Below, piece after piece: positions 14,013-25,760 of a stretch of DNA of 64,000 bases (positions are counted from its first letter, which is position 1; the number at the start of each line of letters is the position of its first letter). The DNA is taken from contig JACVTC010000001.1 of the NCBI GenBank assembly GCA_016946835.1, positions 3,143,501-3,207,500 on the forward strand, given 5' to 3'. The stretch comes from Neocallimastix lanati (nom. inval.) (lineage: Eukaryota > Neocallimastigomycota > Neocallimastigomycetes > Neocallimastigales > Neocallimastigaceae). A program made the position numbers and the translations under genes. Under the pieces are notes generated by a model. It worked only from the letters and a program-made list of their open reading frames with translations, did no database searches and was not told the DNA's origin.

Positions 14013-16140
14013 ATTTATATAAAAAAAATAAAAATAATGTTAAATCTTTTATTATCATTATATAACTATCATATTATATTTTTGGATATTTATATTATTT
14101 ATTACAACTAATTATAATAATAGTTATAATGAACAATAAATTATTAACTATATATGTTAATTTAATTTAAATATAAATTATTAATATTATTATTATCATA
14201 ATTATTATTATTAATTTGATTATTATAATTATTATTTTAATTATGAAAGTATTATTATTATTAAAATTAATTATAAAAATTAATTAAATTATGTTAATTA
14301 TATTTTCCATAATGGCCGTTTTTTTTTTAAAAAAAAAAATAAAAATAAAAATATTAGTAAAAAATAATAGTAATCATTTATTAATGACCGTTAAAATTTT
14401 AATTTTTTTTTTTTTTTGAATTTTGACTTTCTTTCATGCAACTAATATGAGTAACCAGTTAAATTTTAAATTTTAAATAAATATTAAATAATTTTTTTTT
14501 TTTTTTATATATTTTTTTAATTTTCATATTAAATTAAAATTTTATTTTAATTAATTATACTTTCTCATATCTTATAAAAAATTTTATTTTTAAATATTAA
14601 TTCTTTTTTTAATATTATATTATAAACGGCAGATTGGACTAAAATAAAATAAAATAAATAAAATTAAAAAAAAAAAATTCCGTAATAATAACTTTAATAT
14701 ATATTATTAATTTCATTAATTTTAATTTTTTAAAGATAATAATATTTCATTATTAAGAATATCCTTTAATCTTTCCAATATGGAAAGAAATATATATATA
14801 TATATATATTTTTATTTGATTATTGATTCATTTTATTTTTAATTCAATAATTAATAAAGAAATAATTCCATTATTTCAAGAATAATTAAAAAAATTTGAT
14901 TTTCATTCTTTCATACTCTAAATGGAAAAAGTAAAAATATAAAAAAATTATATATATATTATATATATTATATTTATAACATATTTTAAGTATTTAAATA
15001 ACACTGTAACTGTACTATTTTATATACTAAACAACTAAACATATATCTAGTTAAACAAACTATATATAATAAAAAAAAATAAATAAATAATAATAATAAA
15101 TAAATATTTTTTTATTATTTATTATTATTGTTATTATTTTCTTGATAATATCTAGATCAACTTTTTTAATTTTATTTTCGAATTTTTTAAAAATTAAAAA
15201 AGAATATTTAATTAATTAAAATAAAATTATTTAAAATTAATTATATGAAAATAAATAAAAAAATAAATAAAAATTAAAATAATTTTAATATAATCAATAA
15301 TTGTATATATTACTGGTATCATTATATTATCTTTATTATTTTTTTTAAAAAAATTGAAAAATATATAAACCATTAATCATCATCTAGAGAGTAAAAAATA
15401 AAAAATAAGAAATAAAGAATTAAAAAAAAAATAATAATAAAAAATAAAAAAGAAAATTAAAAAAAGAAAATTAAAAAAATAAAAATAAAAAAATAAAATA
15501 AAAAAAAAAAAATAACAAATAAATAAAAAATAAATAAAATATTAATAAATAATAAATAAAAATTGTAAATAAAAAAATTTTAAATAAAAGTGTAAATAGA
15601 AACAAAAATAGAAACAAAAAACAAAGAATCTAAATAAAAAATAATAATAATAATAATAATAATATAAAATAATAATTAAAACTAATAATAAAAAATAGTA
15701 AATAATAAAATCTAAATATAAAATTAAGAATATACTTCTACTTATATACATATATATATAATATTAATTTTTATTTAGCTTTTGAAATATTTAAATTTCA
15801 TCAAAAAAATTGTATTATATATATATTATAAAATAAATTGTAATTAGATATTTATGAATATTAAAAATAAAAATATAATAGCATAACTATACTGTATTAC
15901 AAAAGAGTACAATAGAAATATTATAAAAAAAAAAAAAAAAAAAAAAAAAGTTAATTAAAGTATATATTTTAATTAAAAAAGAAAAAAAAAAATTAAAAAA
16001 CAAAATTGTTTTATTTATTTAACAAAGGCATCAAATAATATTCAAATAATTTATTTTTTTAGAAACTAAGTAAATTATTTAATTATCTTTTTTCCAAAAA
16101 AAAAAAAAAAAAAAAAAAAAATAGAATAAAATAAAGTAAA
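14013..16140. other. Gene-free AT-rich spacer
   Basis: No exon, RNA gene or long repeat was recognised. The stretch has short TA dinucleotide runs (14790-14810, 14950-14970), A-rich blocks around 15400-15540 and poly-A tracts at 15927-15949 and 16097-16121. The last few hundred bases are presumably the promoter and 5' leader of the gene starting at 16141. Its start codon is preceded by an A-rich leader ending AAAGTAAAATG. Confidence 0.7.
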
Positions 16141-17529
16141 ATGCGTTTTATTATTGCAACTTTCTTATTATTCAATGCTTTATTATGCTTAGCTGCTCCA
16201 AATCCTCTCAACAAAAGAGAAGATGAAAATGAGGAATCTTTGGTAACTTTATACGAAACTTATTATGAAACAGTTACTGAAATTGTTACTGAAACTTTAA
16301 ATGTAGATGCGGATGTTCCTACTTTATCTCCTGAAGCCGTTGAAAATATTGGTATTCCCGGCCTTGATGATGCTGATGAAATCATTATTAAAACTATCAT
16401 TGAAATTGAAGATGAAGTCGAAACTGAGAATGGAAATGGAAATGATGAAGTTGAAGATGAGATTGAAAATGGAAATGTAAATAATAATGAAGTCGAAACT
16501 AGAAATGGAAATGAAGAACTTAATGATGAAGAAAATGAAGAAGATGTAAATGAAAATGTAAATGAAGAAGTTGAAAATGAAAATCAAAATCAAAATCAAA
16601 ATAATGAAGTTGTAAATGAGGATGAAAATGAAAATAATGAAGTTGTAAATGAAGATGAAAATGAAAATGAAGAAGTTGTAAATGAAGATGAAAATGAAAA
16701 TGAAGAAGTTATAAATGAAGATGAAAATGAAAATGAAGAAGTTATAAATGAAGAAAAAAATGAAAATGAAGAAGTTGTAAATGAAGATGAAAATGAAAAT
16801 GAAGAAGTTAATAATGAGGAAAATGAAGAAGAAAGAAATAATGAATACCCCGTTGTCCCTACAACTCCTCCAACCAATGAAGAAGGAATTGTATCTGTAG
16901 ATGATGATAACAATAATGATTATAATAATGATGAAAATAATGATAACAATAATGATTATAATAATGATGAAAATAATGATTATAATAATGATTATAATAA
17001 TGATGAAAATAATGATTATAATAATGATTATAATAATGATGAAAGTAATGAAAGTAATGATGAAGAAGAAGGAAAGAAATCAGAAGATGAAAATGATCAA
17101 GTTGAAATAGAAAAAAGTGAAGAAGAAGAAGAGCAAGTAATCATTCAAAATGCAATCCAAGATGAAAAAAATGAAAAGAAAATGATATTTAAAGCTGATG
17201 TACTTAGACCTGAAATAAATAAATTAAAATTAAATATGGCTCCAATTAAACATGCAATTATTGATGCTAATGTTGATGTTGATATTGATGAAGCTGAAAA
17301 TAAAAAAGATCACAATAATAAAGCTCATAAAAAAAATATTATAAAGAAAATACAGAAAGGGGTTTCCTCCATCATGGAAAAATATTTAAAGGAGATTGAG
17401 GATATGGATATGGATGAAAATTCTTACATTAAAGCTAAAATCAATGCTAAAAAGATGGAAAATGAAGTGAATTCTTTCTTTAAAAAATTCTTAAAAATTA
17501 GTTCTAAAATAGACCATAAATTATATTAA
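16141..17529 (+). CDS. Secreted, highly acidic Glu/Asn/Asp repeat protein
   Basis: Single exon, 462 aa. Residues 1-18 form a signal peptide (MRFIIATFLLFNALLCLA), followed by a short propeptide-like stretch ending in a Kex2-type dibasic site (NPLNKR, then EDENEE). Residues about 38-55 are Thr/Tyr/Glu-rich (YETYYETVTEIVTE), resembling low-complexity segments of fungal wall proteins. Residues about 155-230 are tandem 11-residue units of the EVVNEDENENE type. A short Pro/Thr linker (PVVPTTPPTNEE) follows, then NNDYNNDE repeats (about 257-303). The C-terminal third is non-repetitive, Lys-rich and predicted helical, ending near KIDHKLY. No TM helix or GPI signal is visible. The family is not recognised; a wall- or matrix-associated or cation-binding role is speculation. 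Base composition is much richer in G than the spacer. Confidence 0.85.
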   Translation: MRFIIATFLLFNALLCLAAPNPLNKREDENEESLVTLYETYYETVTEIVTETLNVDADVPTLSPEAVENIGIPGLDDADEIIIKTIIEIEDEVETENGNGNDEVEDEIENGNVNNNEVETRNGNEELNDEENEEDVNENVNEEVENENQNQNQNNEVVNEDENENNEVVNEDENENEEVVNEDENENEEVINEDENENEEVINEEKNENEEVVNEDENENEEVNNEENEEERNNEYPVVPTTPPTNEEGIVSVDDDNNNDYNNDENNDNNNDYNNDENNDYNNDYNNDENNDYNNDYNNDESNESNDEEEGKKSEDENDQVEIEKSEEEEEQVIIQNAIQDEKNEKKMIFKADVLRPEINKLKLNMAPIKHAIIDANVDVDIDEAENKKDHNNKAHKKNIIKKIQKGVSSIMEKYLKEIEDMDMDENSYIKAKINAKKMENEVNSFFKKFLKISSKIDHKLY

Positions 17530-18207
17530 TTTTTTTTTTCTTCTAATTTAATTTAATCTATCCTTTTTTATATTTTCAAATGAACTCATTTGAAATATAA
17601 ATATAAATATTTATATATATATATATCAATTTATCTATTCATCTATTTATTTTAATTTTTATTTTTCTAAAAAAAAATTAATAAATATGATTAAAATTTA
17701 TTAAAGAAATATTTCATTATATTAATTATCATTCCATTAATAATAAAAAATTCAAAATTTATTAAAGAAATATTTCATTATAATAATAATTATTATAATA
17801 ATAAAAAATTTAAAATTTATTAAAGAAATATTTCATTATAGTAATTATTAAAGATTTCATTTATAATAAAAAGTTTTATGATTATACAAAAAATTTATAT
17901 AAAATATTAATATAAAAAATACATTAAAATAATATTAATAATAATATTAATAATAATAAAAGTTAATATATATACTTTCTTTAATTCTTTGTATCATTAT
18001 ATTTTTTCAAAAAAAATTAAGGTGTTTTATATATTTTTATTTAAAATAAATTTAAAGCATGTAAAGATAATTATTTTATTATTTCTAATTATTAATGTAT
18101 TTTAATGTATATAAATATATATAATTATATATATATATATATAGAAAATTCCTTTTTTATAGCAATAATAATATATAAAAAGAAAATTCCTTTCTTGGAT
18201 ATTAAAG

Positions 18208-18292
<85 letters not shown>

Positions 18293-18568
18293 TATAATTA
18301 TAAAAAAGAAAATTTATTAAACTATTTTTTTATAAAAATAAAAAATAAAGATAAAAATAAATTCAATAAGAAAAGTAAAATGCATCATAATAATTTTTAA
18401 CTATAACATTAAAATATATATATATATAAATATTTAAAGATTAATATTTTTTTTTTATTCTTGAAAATAAATAATATATAATATAATATACTATATAATA
18501 TATATTTATATAAAAGACATCTGTAATAATAAAATAATATAATTAAATTCAAATTAAAAACTAAAAAA
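17530..18568. other. AT-rich spacer with a triple repeat and an (AAT)n array
   Basis: Three tandem roughly 60-bp units containing AAATTTATTAAAGAAATATTT occur at about 17693-17840. An (AAT)n array of about 80 bp lies at 18211-18290. The rest is A/T spacer without a supported gene and probably includes the 3' UTR of the upstream gene and the promoter of the ORF at 18569. Confidence 0.7.
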
Positions 18569-18919
18569 ATGTCTTCCAATTCTTCTAATTCCTCCTACAA
18601 AAAAAATAATGGCATAATGCATAATCAACCATATCATTCAAATAACTTGAAAAAACTTATTACTACTAATGCTTTTACGAATAATCAACGCCGAGGACAT
18701 CCAAATTTAAACAGTTATCAAATTAATTCAAGTAATTTCAATATTAATGCAAATGTTACTCATAGTATAACTGATACTATAAAAGAAGATAATCAGAATG
18801 ACAATTCCAATATTGACATAAATAATAGTATAAATATCGATAATACCAATAATAAAGAAAATAATAAAACATTAAATAATTCAGAAAATTCAATAGAAAA
18901 TAATTCTGTTGAAGAATAA
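18569..18919 (+). CDS. Small Ser/Asn-rich hypothetical protein
   Basis: A 116-aa frame with an A-rich start context (CTAAAAAAATG). The N-terminal half is not simple repeat (KKLITTNAFTNNQRRGHPNL). The C-terminal half is Asn/Asp/Glu-rich (NIDINNSINIDNTNNKENN). There is no signal peptide or TM helix. Codons are mixed and GC is higher than the flanks, which supports a real gene over chance. No family is recognised. It could also be the first exon of a longer gene, but no convincing downstream exon was found before the repeat-rich DNA at 19200. Confidence 0.5.
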   Translation: MSSNSSNSSYKKNNGIMHNQPYHSNNLKKLITTNAFTNNQRRGHPNLNSYQINSSNFNINANVTHSITDTIKEDNQNDNSNIDINNSINIDNTNNKENNKTLNNSENSIENNSVEE

Positions 18920-19224
18920 TTAGAAATATATATATAATAAAAAATAAAAACAAAAAATAAAAATAAAAATAGAAAAAATAAAAAAAAACTTAATACAAAT
19001 TCAAAAATAAAATAATAATATATTATATAATAGAGACATTTTTTTTAAAAAAAAAAAATAAAATAAAATAATCTTTTAATCTATACTATTCTAATATACC
19101 ATAAAATTTTGTTTTTTTTTCTTTAAATTTACACATATTAAAAATATAAATGTAATAATAATTGATTTCCAATATTATAAAAATTAAATAAAACCAAAAT
19201 TAAAAAAATAATAATAATAATAAT

Positions 19225-19266
<42 letters not shown>

Positions 19267-19292
19267 TTTTTCTTTCTTTCTTTCTTTCTTTC

Positions 19293-19324
<32 letters not shown>

Positions 19325-19867
19325 AGGGTATATTAATTCAACAATAAAAAATCAATTTCAAATTAACTCAAATTCAAACTCAAAAAAAAAGAAAAATAAT
19401 CCAAAAATATTAAATGAATATCATTTAATTTTCAAGATAATATTTAATTATAGATAAACTTTGTAAATATTAAAAATAAGATATAAAAAAAAAAAAAAGG
19501 GAATAAAAAATTTTTTTATTTGTTTGATATAATTTCTAATATATTATTTACATGTTTTGTTTATTTGATATAAATATATACATATATATATTTTATTTGT
19601 TTGTATAATTTTTTTTTGTATTCTGTTTGTTTGTATAATTTATTATTATTATTATTATTAGTATTAGTATTAGTATTAGTATTAGTATTAGTATTAGTAT
19701 TAGTATTAGTATTAGTATTAGTATTAGTATTAGTATTAGTATTAGTATTAGTATTAGTATTAGTATTAGAATTAGTATTAGTATTAGTATTAGTATTAGT
19801 ATTAGTATAAGAATTAGTATTAGTATTAGTATTAGTATTAGTATTAGTATTATTATTATTATTATAC
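18920..19867. repeat. Spacer ending in a (TTAGTA)n hexamer array
   Basis: AT-rich spacer with an (AAT)n/(TA)n/T-tract block at 19209-19275, a CTTT array at 19271-19300, and then about 36 copies of TTAGTA at about 19640-19855. A few units carry single changes (TTAGAA near 19768, TATAAG near 19806). The array abuts the poly-T tail of the LINE that follows. Confidence 0.85.
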
Positions 19868-20738
19868 TTTTTTTTTTTTTTTTATAGCCGCAATTATTGC
19901 GAACTTTAATCTTTATATATTTATTCTTATATAAAATACATGAATACTTTAAATCTTAATAAAAAATAAAAAAACACAGAATTAATAAATAAATAAAAAA
20001 AAATTATTTGTCCAATTGAACATAATAATAATTGAAATAGTAACGTGAAATAAAAAGTAATAATTAAAAATAAGTGTATAAATAAATTCAGAAAAAAGTT
20101 CATAGGCAACGAACCTAATCTCCTTATGGATTAGGGTTTGAATTGAATCTGAAAGAAATTATGGTCTTCTCCTTCAGAGGCATTGACCCTACTAGCCTGT
20201 CTTACTGCATTTTCAGCGTTGACGCTCCTTGGTTAGTTTGCGCTTATACTTTCGGAATAGTAACCCTTGCCGAGTATTAGCCCGAGGCATAATATCTGTA
20301 AAGAGAGCCGCAGATCGCACCAAGAATGGCGTTTTTGAATAATCACCAGAAATGATTTGGTTCTTAAACAAAATATTCCATTCCTTTTTATAATTTAAAT
20401 TTATTATATTTGCATCCCTTCCACCAAGAAGAAAGTTAAATAATCGGTACCACGTCACATATATAGTTACACACTCATTATTCAGAAAATTACTTAAATT
20501 ACCACGATTTTCACCAATTGAACTATTCACTAAATTAGAAGTAACGATATTATAATTTTCACTATTATTAATATTAGTTTTTCTATTTCCACTATCACTA
20601 TTTCTACTATTATTAACAATATTATTTCTATTGTTAATATTATTAGTATTATACACTTCGTTACTACTATCAGAATCAGAACTTTGTTCTATATTATTCA
20701 TATCTGTGATAACAGTGTCTACATTACTATTAGATATT

Positions 20739-20741
<3 letters not shown>

Positions 20742-20779
<38 letters not shown>

Positions 20780-20808
20780 GGCAGCAAACTTGTTTCATCT
20801 TTATTAAT
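20742..20808 (-). mobile_element. Ultra-short LINE tail insertion (32 bp plus A tail)
   Basis: A 35-nt T tract plus 32 bp, AACGGCAGCAAACTTG... (20777-20808), that match the 3' end of LINE 2 at 20950-20981. It is flanked by a 12-bp target-site duplication TTAGATATTGGA (20730-20741 and 20809-20820), so it is a complete, extremely 5'-truncated retrotransposition event into LINE 1. Confidence 0.88.
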
Positions 20809-20911
20809 TTAGATATTGGACAATATTTAGAAATAATATAAAATATTTCATAAAGAATTTCAATATCCCTAAAATATTTCATTCGAAATTCACGGAAAAG
20901 ATAGCATTTAG

Positions 20912-20915
<4 letters not shown>

Positions 20916-20952
<37 letters not shown>

Positions 20953-22721
20953 GGCAGCAAACTTGTTTCATCTTTATTAATTAAATATTTGATAAAATAC
21001 ATGTAATAAAATAATAAAAAAAAAAAAGATAAAAAAATAAACAAAAAATAAAACACAAAATAAAAATAAAATAATGGTATAATATATTCTAGTTTCATTT
21101 AATTAATATTTGTAAGACTTCACAAGGGCATTATTATACTGAAGTATAATAATTAACTTTGACTTCGCAATGTTAATCATAATTTTAAGATACAAAATTA
21201 TGATCTTCATTGGTTGCGCTAGCCCTGCTGGCCTGTCTTACTGTTTCTTCAGCATTGACGCTCTTGGTAGTAGTAGTACGATTCGATTTGAACCTATTGA
21301 ACAAAGACCATTGCTGGCCAATAGCAATAGGTATAATCGATTGGAGAAGTGCCGCAGTAATCACTAAGAACGGAGTATCAGAATAAGCACCTGATTTCAT
21401 CTGGCACTTAAATAGATCCTTCCATTCCCTTGTACTGTTATTAATACTTCGACCTCCAAGAAGGAAATTAAACACTTTTTCACACACACTAGAATCAATA
21501 TACACATTATTTTCAATACTATTACTAACATTACTAAAAATACTATTACTAATATTATTATTACTATTATAACTATTACTATTATTACTATTACTATTAT
21601 CATTATTACTATTAACAATATCATTTGTTAGGTTGCCACGGTAAAAAGCATTATATAAAAATAAAATTTTATCATTAACTTTACTACGAGTATGATTGAA
21701 AAAGGGACAATCAATTAACCAATGACTTATCCATTGTTTATTACTTTTACAACAGGGACAAAAATTAGGACACATTTGGTCCACTATTTTTGCAGCTTTA
21801 GCAATTCTAGCATCTAATCTATATCCGCTTCGTGCTCTCAATAGCCAATAGAAACCATATGAAAGATCAGGATAGTCATAACAAAGTTTTATAAATTTTG
21901 ATGTTTCTTCGAATTTGTTTTTGTCATAAAACTCAGCTTTAATAGAATTGATTTTCATATCTCTTTTCCAATAAAAATCCTTGATTTTATTATCGTTATT
22001 ACCTCTTTTCTCTAGTTTACGTTTAAGAGTTCTACTTTCTTTTGTCCATGTATATTTTCTAGATTTTGGAATATTATTAACTAAATAGGAAATAATACAA
22101 TTTGAATTTTTCCATTTATCAAAACATTTGACCTGAGACAAAGCACACTTAGCTGACAATGGAGGAATATGTAAATCTTTTGAAATAGAATATACATTAA
22201 TAAATGATTTGGCTTTTTGTATACCTGCAATCCATCTTAATCCTTTATTAATTAATTTCTGAGTATTATTTGTTCTCGTTTTATTCGAACCAAGTAAAGG
22301 TGCAAAGTAAGAGACTTTACTAAGTACATAAGAGTTAATTATAATCTTCTTAAATGGAATAGGAATTTTGGAATTTGAAAGAAATTTACTAACAGAAAAG
22401 AGAGCTTTAGTTACTTTAGAGTTAAGTAATTTAATAATAGGTTTCAACGATAAGCTTTTATCAAATGGTATACCTAAATAGGTATAACATTTAGTTATTG
22501 GAATTGGTTGACCAGCAAGATAAAAAGTAGGATCTCTTTTATTTTGAAAAAGAGGTGTGTCTGGTCGAATCACCATCGTTGCACACTTATTAATTCCAAA
22601 ATTCATCATATTAAATTTAGCCCATTCATTTACCTTCTTAAGCATTTTTTTCAACTTAGTTCTTGACGGTGCGCATAGAACAATATCATCTGCAAAGAGT
22701 CCACCACAACATCTAGATTCG
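20916..22721 (-). mobile_element. LINE 2, 5'-truncated at the RT active site
   Basis: Inserted in LINE 1 with a 10-bp duplication ATTTAGAAAA (20906-20915 and 22722-22731). The A tail is the T tract 20916-20949 and the 3' end reads AACGGCAGCAAAC. Coding runs from about 22720 to 21185. It begins at the RT catalytic motif (GGLFADDIVL) and continues through the thumb (CATMVIRP, YLGIPFDKSL, APLLGSNKTRT) to a zinc-knuckle-like CPNFCPCCKSNKQW...HW...C and a C-terminal FNFLLGGR domain. No ORF1 or endonuclease is present. The frame from 22654 to 21185 (489 codons) is unbroken, so the insertion is probably recent. Confidence 0.9.
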
Positions 22722-22821
22722 ATTTAGAAAACCAATGTTCCAATCGAGGATTACTATTTTTTCTATAACAACAAGGACACCTTTCAGGATAGTCTTCTTC
22801 AATCATTTTGGTGGCTTTGGC

Positions 22822-22824
<3 letters not shown>

Positions 22825-22862
<38 letters not shown>

Positions 22863-25337
22863 CAGGGAAGAGAATACACTTCCAAAAACTTTATTAAATT
22901 TTATTTTAAAAAATACATGTAGGTGAAAAGTACATTAGAAATTAAAAATAAAAAATTAAAAAATAAAAAATAAAAAATAAAAAAGCTCGAAAATACTATG
23001 TATTTCGGCAAGTTGTACTATGCGGGAATTTTACCCTTCCTATCAAATAAAAAAGAAATAAAATTTAGAAGTAACATCCTTAAAATAGATAGTGTGGTGT
23101 CCACTAAACTCTCCCCGGATTCATCATTTATTGAGCTACTAGGGCGAGAATCACCCTTCGTAGTAATAGATGATAATCCTGTATTTTCATTATGCCTTAT
23201 CAGTACGACGTCGACGCTCTTGGTTAAGTTTGATATTTTGCAATACCTATCAAATAATAGCTCAAACGAACTACTTATGATAGGTATTGCATTTGTTAAG
23301 AATTACGCCAAGCCCACAATTTTTGGAACAGGTGACTCAGATGAACCTTTGAAAAGTAGTTCATTTAAATGTCTCTGTTCCCCACTATCGAAATGTAGTT
23401 CATTTAAAACTAAAGTCCCACCAAGAAGGAACAAGTATATATAATGATTGATATAATCTTCAAAATCAGAAATAGAGTCATAGGAAGAAAGAGGATTAAA
23501 CGCTCTAATCTTCCTAAGGAATAAAACATAGAGATCATCGATGAAATTTAAAGAATTCCATCTAAAAGATGCAAGAGCATCGCATTTAAAAATCCAATGT
23601 TCAAAAGATTGATTACCTTCACCACAACATGGGCAGGACTTTGGACAATCTTCTGAAACTCTACCCATTCTAATAGCAATAGTAGTATTGTATTTATAAC
23701 CACAGCGTAAACGTATAATCCACGAAAATCCTAAGTTGAATTGGGGATATTTTAAGCTAAGCATTATTATAGCTTTATTGTTTGAGAACTTGTTACTATC
23801 GTAGTTTTGACCTTTAATACCTTGAAATCTGGAAACTGATTTCCAGTAACGTTCTATAATATCGTCATATTTTACACATTTATATTTTTTGATTTTTTTA
23901 TATAGTGTTCTAGATTCTTTAGTCCAGGAATAATAAGGCATTTTGGGAATAGATTTAATAAGATCCTTTATGATACAGTTTGATTTACTCCATTTTGCAA
24001 ATGATTTAATCTGTAAGGCTGCGCAGATACCAGCAATAGGAGGGATGCTTAGATCTCGAGATAAAGCATAAGTACTCATTGTTGAATTATGTCTAATATA
24101 GTCATTGTTTTCTGTATTTGTTTTACCATTTTTAGAGAAGGAACCGATACACCAAAATAGACCAGTATTAATTAATGTTTGAATTCTAGCCGTTCTAGAT
24201 TTGTTTGAACCAAGTAAAGGAGAATAATAAATTACTTTACTAATAACAAAGGATTGAAGAACTTTTTTCTTGTATACAATAGGAATAAGTTTATTTGAAA
24301 AGAAACGTGTAAATGAAAGAAGGGATTTTCTAACTTTAAAATGCATGTGAGATATAATGTGTTCTAGTAGGAGATCATCTGAAAAAGGAATACCAAGATA
24401 GACATAACTAGAAACTTTAGGAATATCATTCTTTCCTAAATAGAAGGTTGGATCACTATAGTTTGGAGGAGGTTGGAAGTTCATTGGTTTTATAACCATA
24501 GTTGCACACTTTTCAATACCAAAAGTCATTTCATTTAAATTAGCCCATTTATGTACCTTTTTTAATAATTTTTCTAAATTTTTTGCACTTGGAGCAATGA
24601 GAACAACATCATCAGCAAAGAGTCCACCACAACACTTTTTTCTTCCAACATTAACACCATACTTTTCACAGTCATTTAGTATATCATTGATGAATAAATT
24701 GAATAAGATTGGAGATAAAGGACAACCTTGACGAACACCTCTTTTAATAGGAAATTCATTTGATAACATTGAAGCAAATCGAGCACGTGCTTTAGATGAA
24801 GTATATAAATTACAAAGAAAATCAAAACATTTACCGCGTACTCCATAGTGATATAATTTAGTAAGAATGTTAAAAATAGGAACTGAATCATAAGCTTTTT
24901 TAAGATCTAAAAAAGCTAAATATGTGAATTTTCCTTGGAATTTTCTTCTTTGACAAATTTCTCTAACGGAAATGAATAAACTAATGCATTCTTCGCGGTT
25001 GCGAAATCCAAATTGTTCAGGTCTAATGAAATTGTGTGAGAGTGCGTAAGTAGATATTCTATCTGTTATAATTTTTGAAATGATTTTTAGTCCAACGTTA
25101 ATGAGAGAAATACCTCGATAATTACTACAATCTGATAGGTCACCCTTCTTAGGAATTGATACAATAGAAGCTGAGTTCCATTTTTTAGGAAATGACCCAT
25201 TCCATATTTTATTAAATATCAATTTTAGACACTTTCCAGCAGCAGGATGTGATTCTAGTAATTCTTCGTTACAAAAAAGAGCTTTGTAGAATTCAATCGG
25301 AATACCATCGGGGCCGTGTGCTTTGTTATTTTTCATC

Positions 25338-25388
<51 letters not shown>

Positions 25389-25528
25389 CAGGGAAGAGTA
25401 TTTTTCATCGATGAAATAGTTTTTTTAATATCTTCAATCGTAATAGGACCATTTATATTCCAGGTAGTGGATCTAAGACTAATATTCCTTAAAGCATGAT
25501 TCCAGTAATTACGATTAAGGCTGTGACC
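22825..25528 (-). mobile_element. LINE 3, 5'-truncated, nearly intact RT
   Basis: Inserted in LINE 1 with a 14-bp duplication GTGGCTTTGGCAAC (22811-22824 and 25529-25542). The A tail is the T tract 22825-22859 and the 3' end reads AGACAGGGAAGAG. One open frame runs from about 25408 to 23303. RT motifs in order are AHGPDGIPIEFYK, NYRGISLINVGLKI, FLDLKKAYDSV, RGVRQGCPLSPILFNLFIND and the catalytic GGLFADDVVL. Then come the thumb, a zinc motif CPKSCPCC...HWIFKC and YLFLLGGT. The endonuclease and ORF1 are absent because of the 5' truncation. The C-terminal extension shifts frame near 23300. The plus-strand frame 22998-23444 is antisense to this end and is not a gene. Confidence 0.92.
25341..25398 (-). 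mobile_element. Ultra-short LINE tail insertion (13 bp plus A tail) inside LINE 3
   Basis: A T tract (about 45 nt) followed by AGACAGGGAAGAG (25386-25398), identical to the 3' end of LINE 3 itself at 22860-22872. It is flanked by the duplication TATTTTTCATCGA (25327-25339 and 25399-25411). Insert plus duplication add 72 nt, so the LINE 3 frame stays open and gains a Lys run. Confidence 0.88.
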
Positions 25529-25760
25529 GTGGCTTTGGCAACACGAGCATAGAATTTATTTCCACATCTAGCACGAAATATCCATCGGAAGCCAATGCTA
25601 AATTCAGGATATTTATAATTTAGCTTAAGATACTCTGTTCTAGTAAGAGATCATCAGAAAAAGGAATACCAAGATAAATATAACTAGAAACTTTAAGAAT
25701 AGCATTCATTCCTAAATAAAAGGTTGGATCACAATAATTTTGAGGAGATTAGAAGTTTCT

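Larger units (their letters stand above)
19868..25760 (-). mobile_element. LINE 1 (host LINE, fragmented by later insertions)
   Basis: This is the oldest LINE of the cluster. Its 3' end is at 19884, followed on the minus strand by an A tail (T tract 19868-19883). Its coding sequence survives in pieces: 19884-20741, 20821-20915, 22732-22824 and 25543 to about 25640. After removing the inserts the frame is continuous and contains a zinc motif CPCC...HWFSKC and a C-terminal FNFLLGGRD segment shared with the other copies. A frameshift lies near 20213. Beyond 25640 the sequence jumps to an upstream RT segment (25641-25760, related to 24361-24480), implying an internal deletion of about 0.6 kb relative to LINE 3. 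It is inactive. The family is a non-LTR retrotransposon; the clade was not determined. Confidence 0.85.

Noticed and set aside
16324-16913. Minus-strand Ser/Phe-rich frames and a plus-strand Ile/Met frame within the acidic protein gene
   Set aside because: They are shadows of the tandem GAA/AAT/GAT repeats of the real gene, which has a signal peptide and start.
22998-23444. 148-codon plus-strand frame over the LINE 3 3' end
   Set aside because: It is antisense to the LINE 3 C-terminal coding region and 3' UTR; conserved LINE motifs are on the minus strand.
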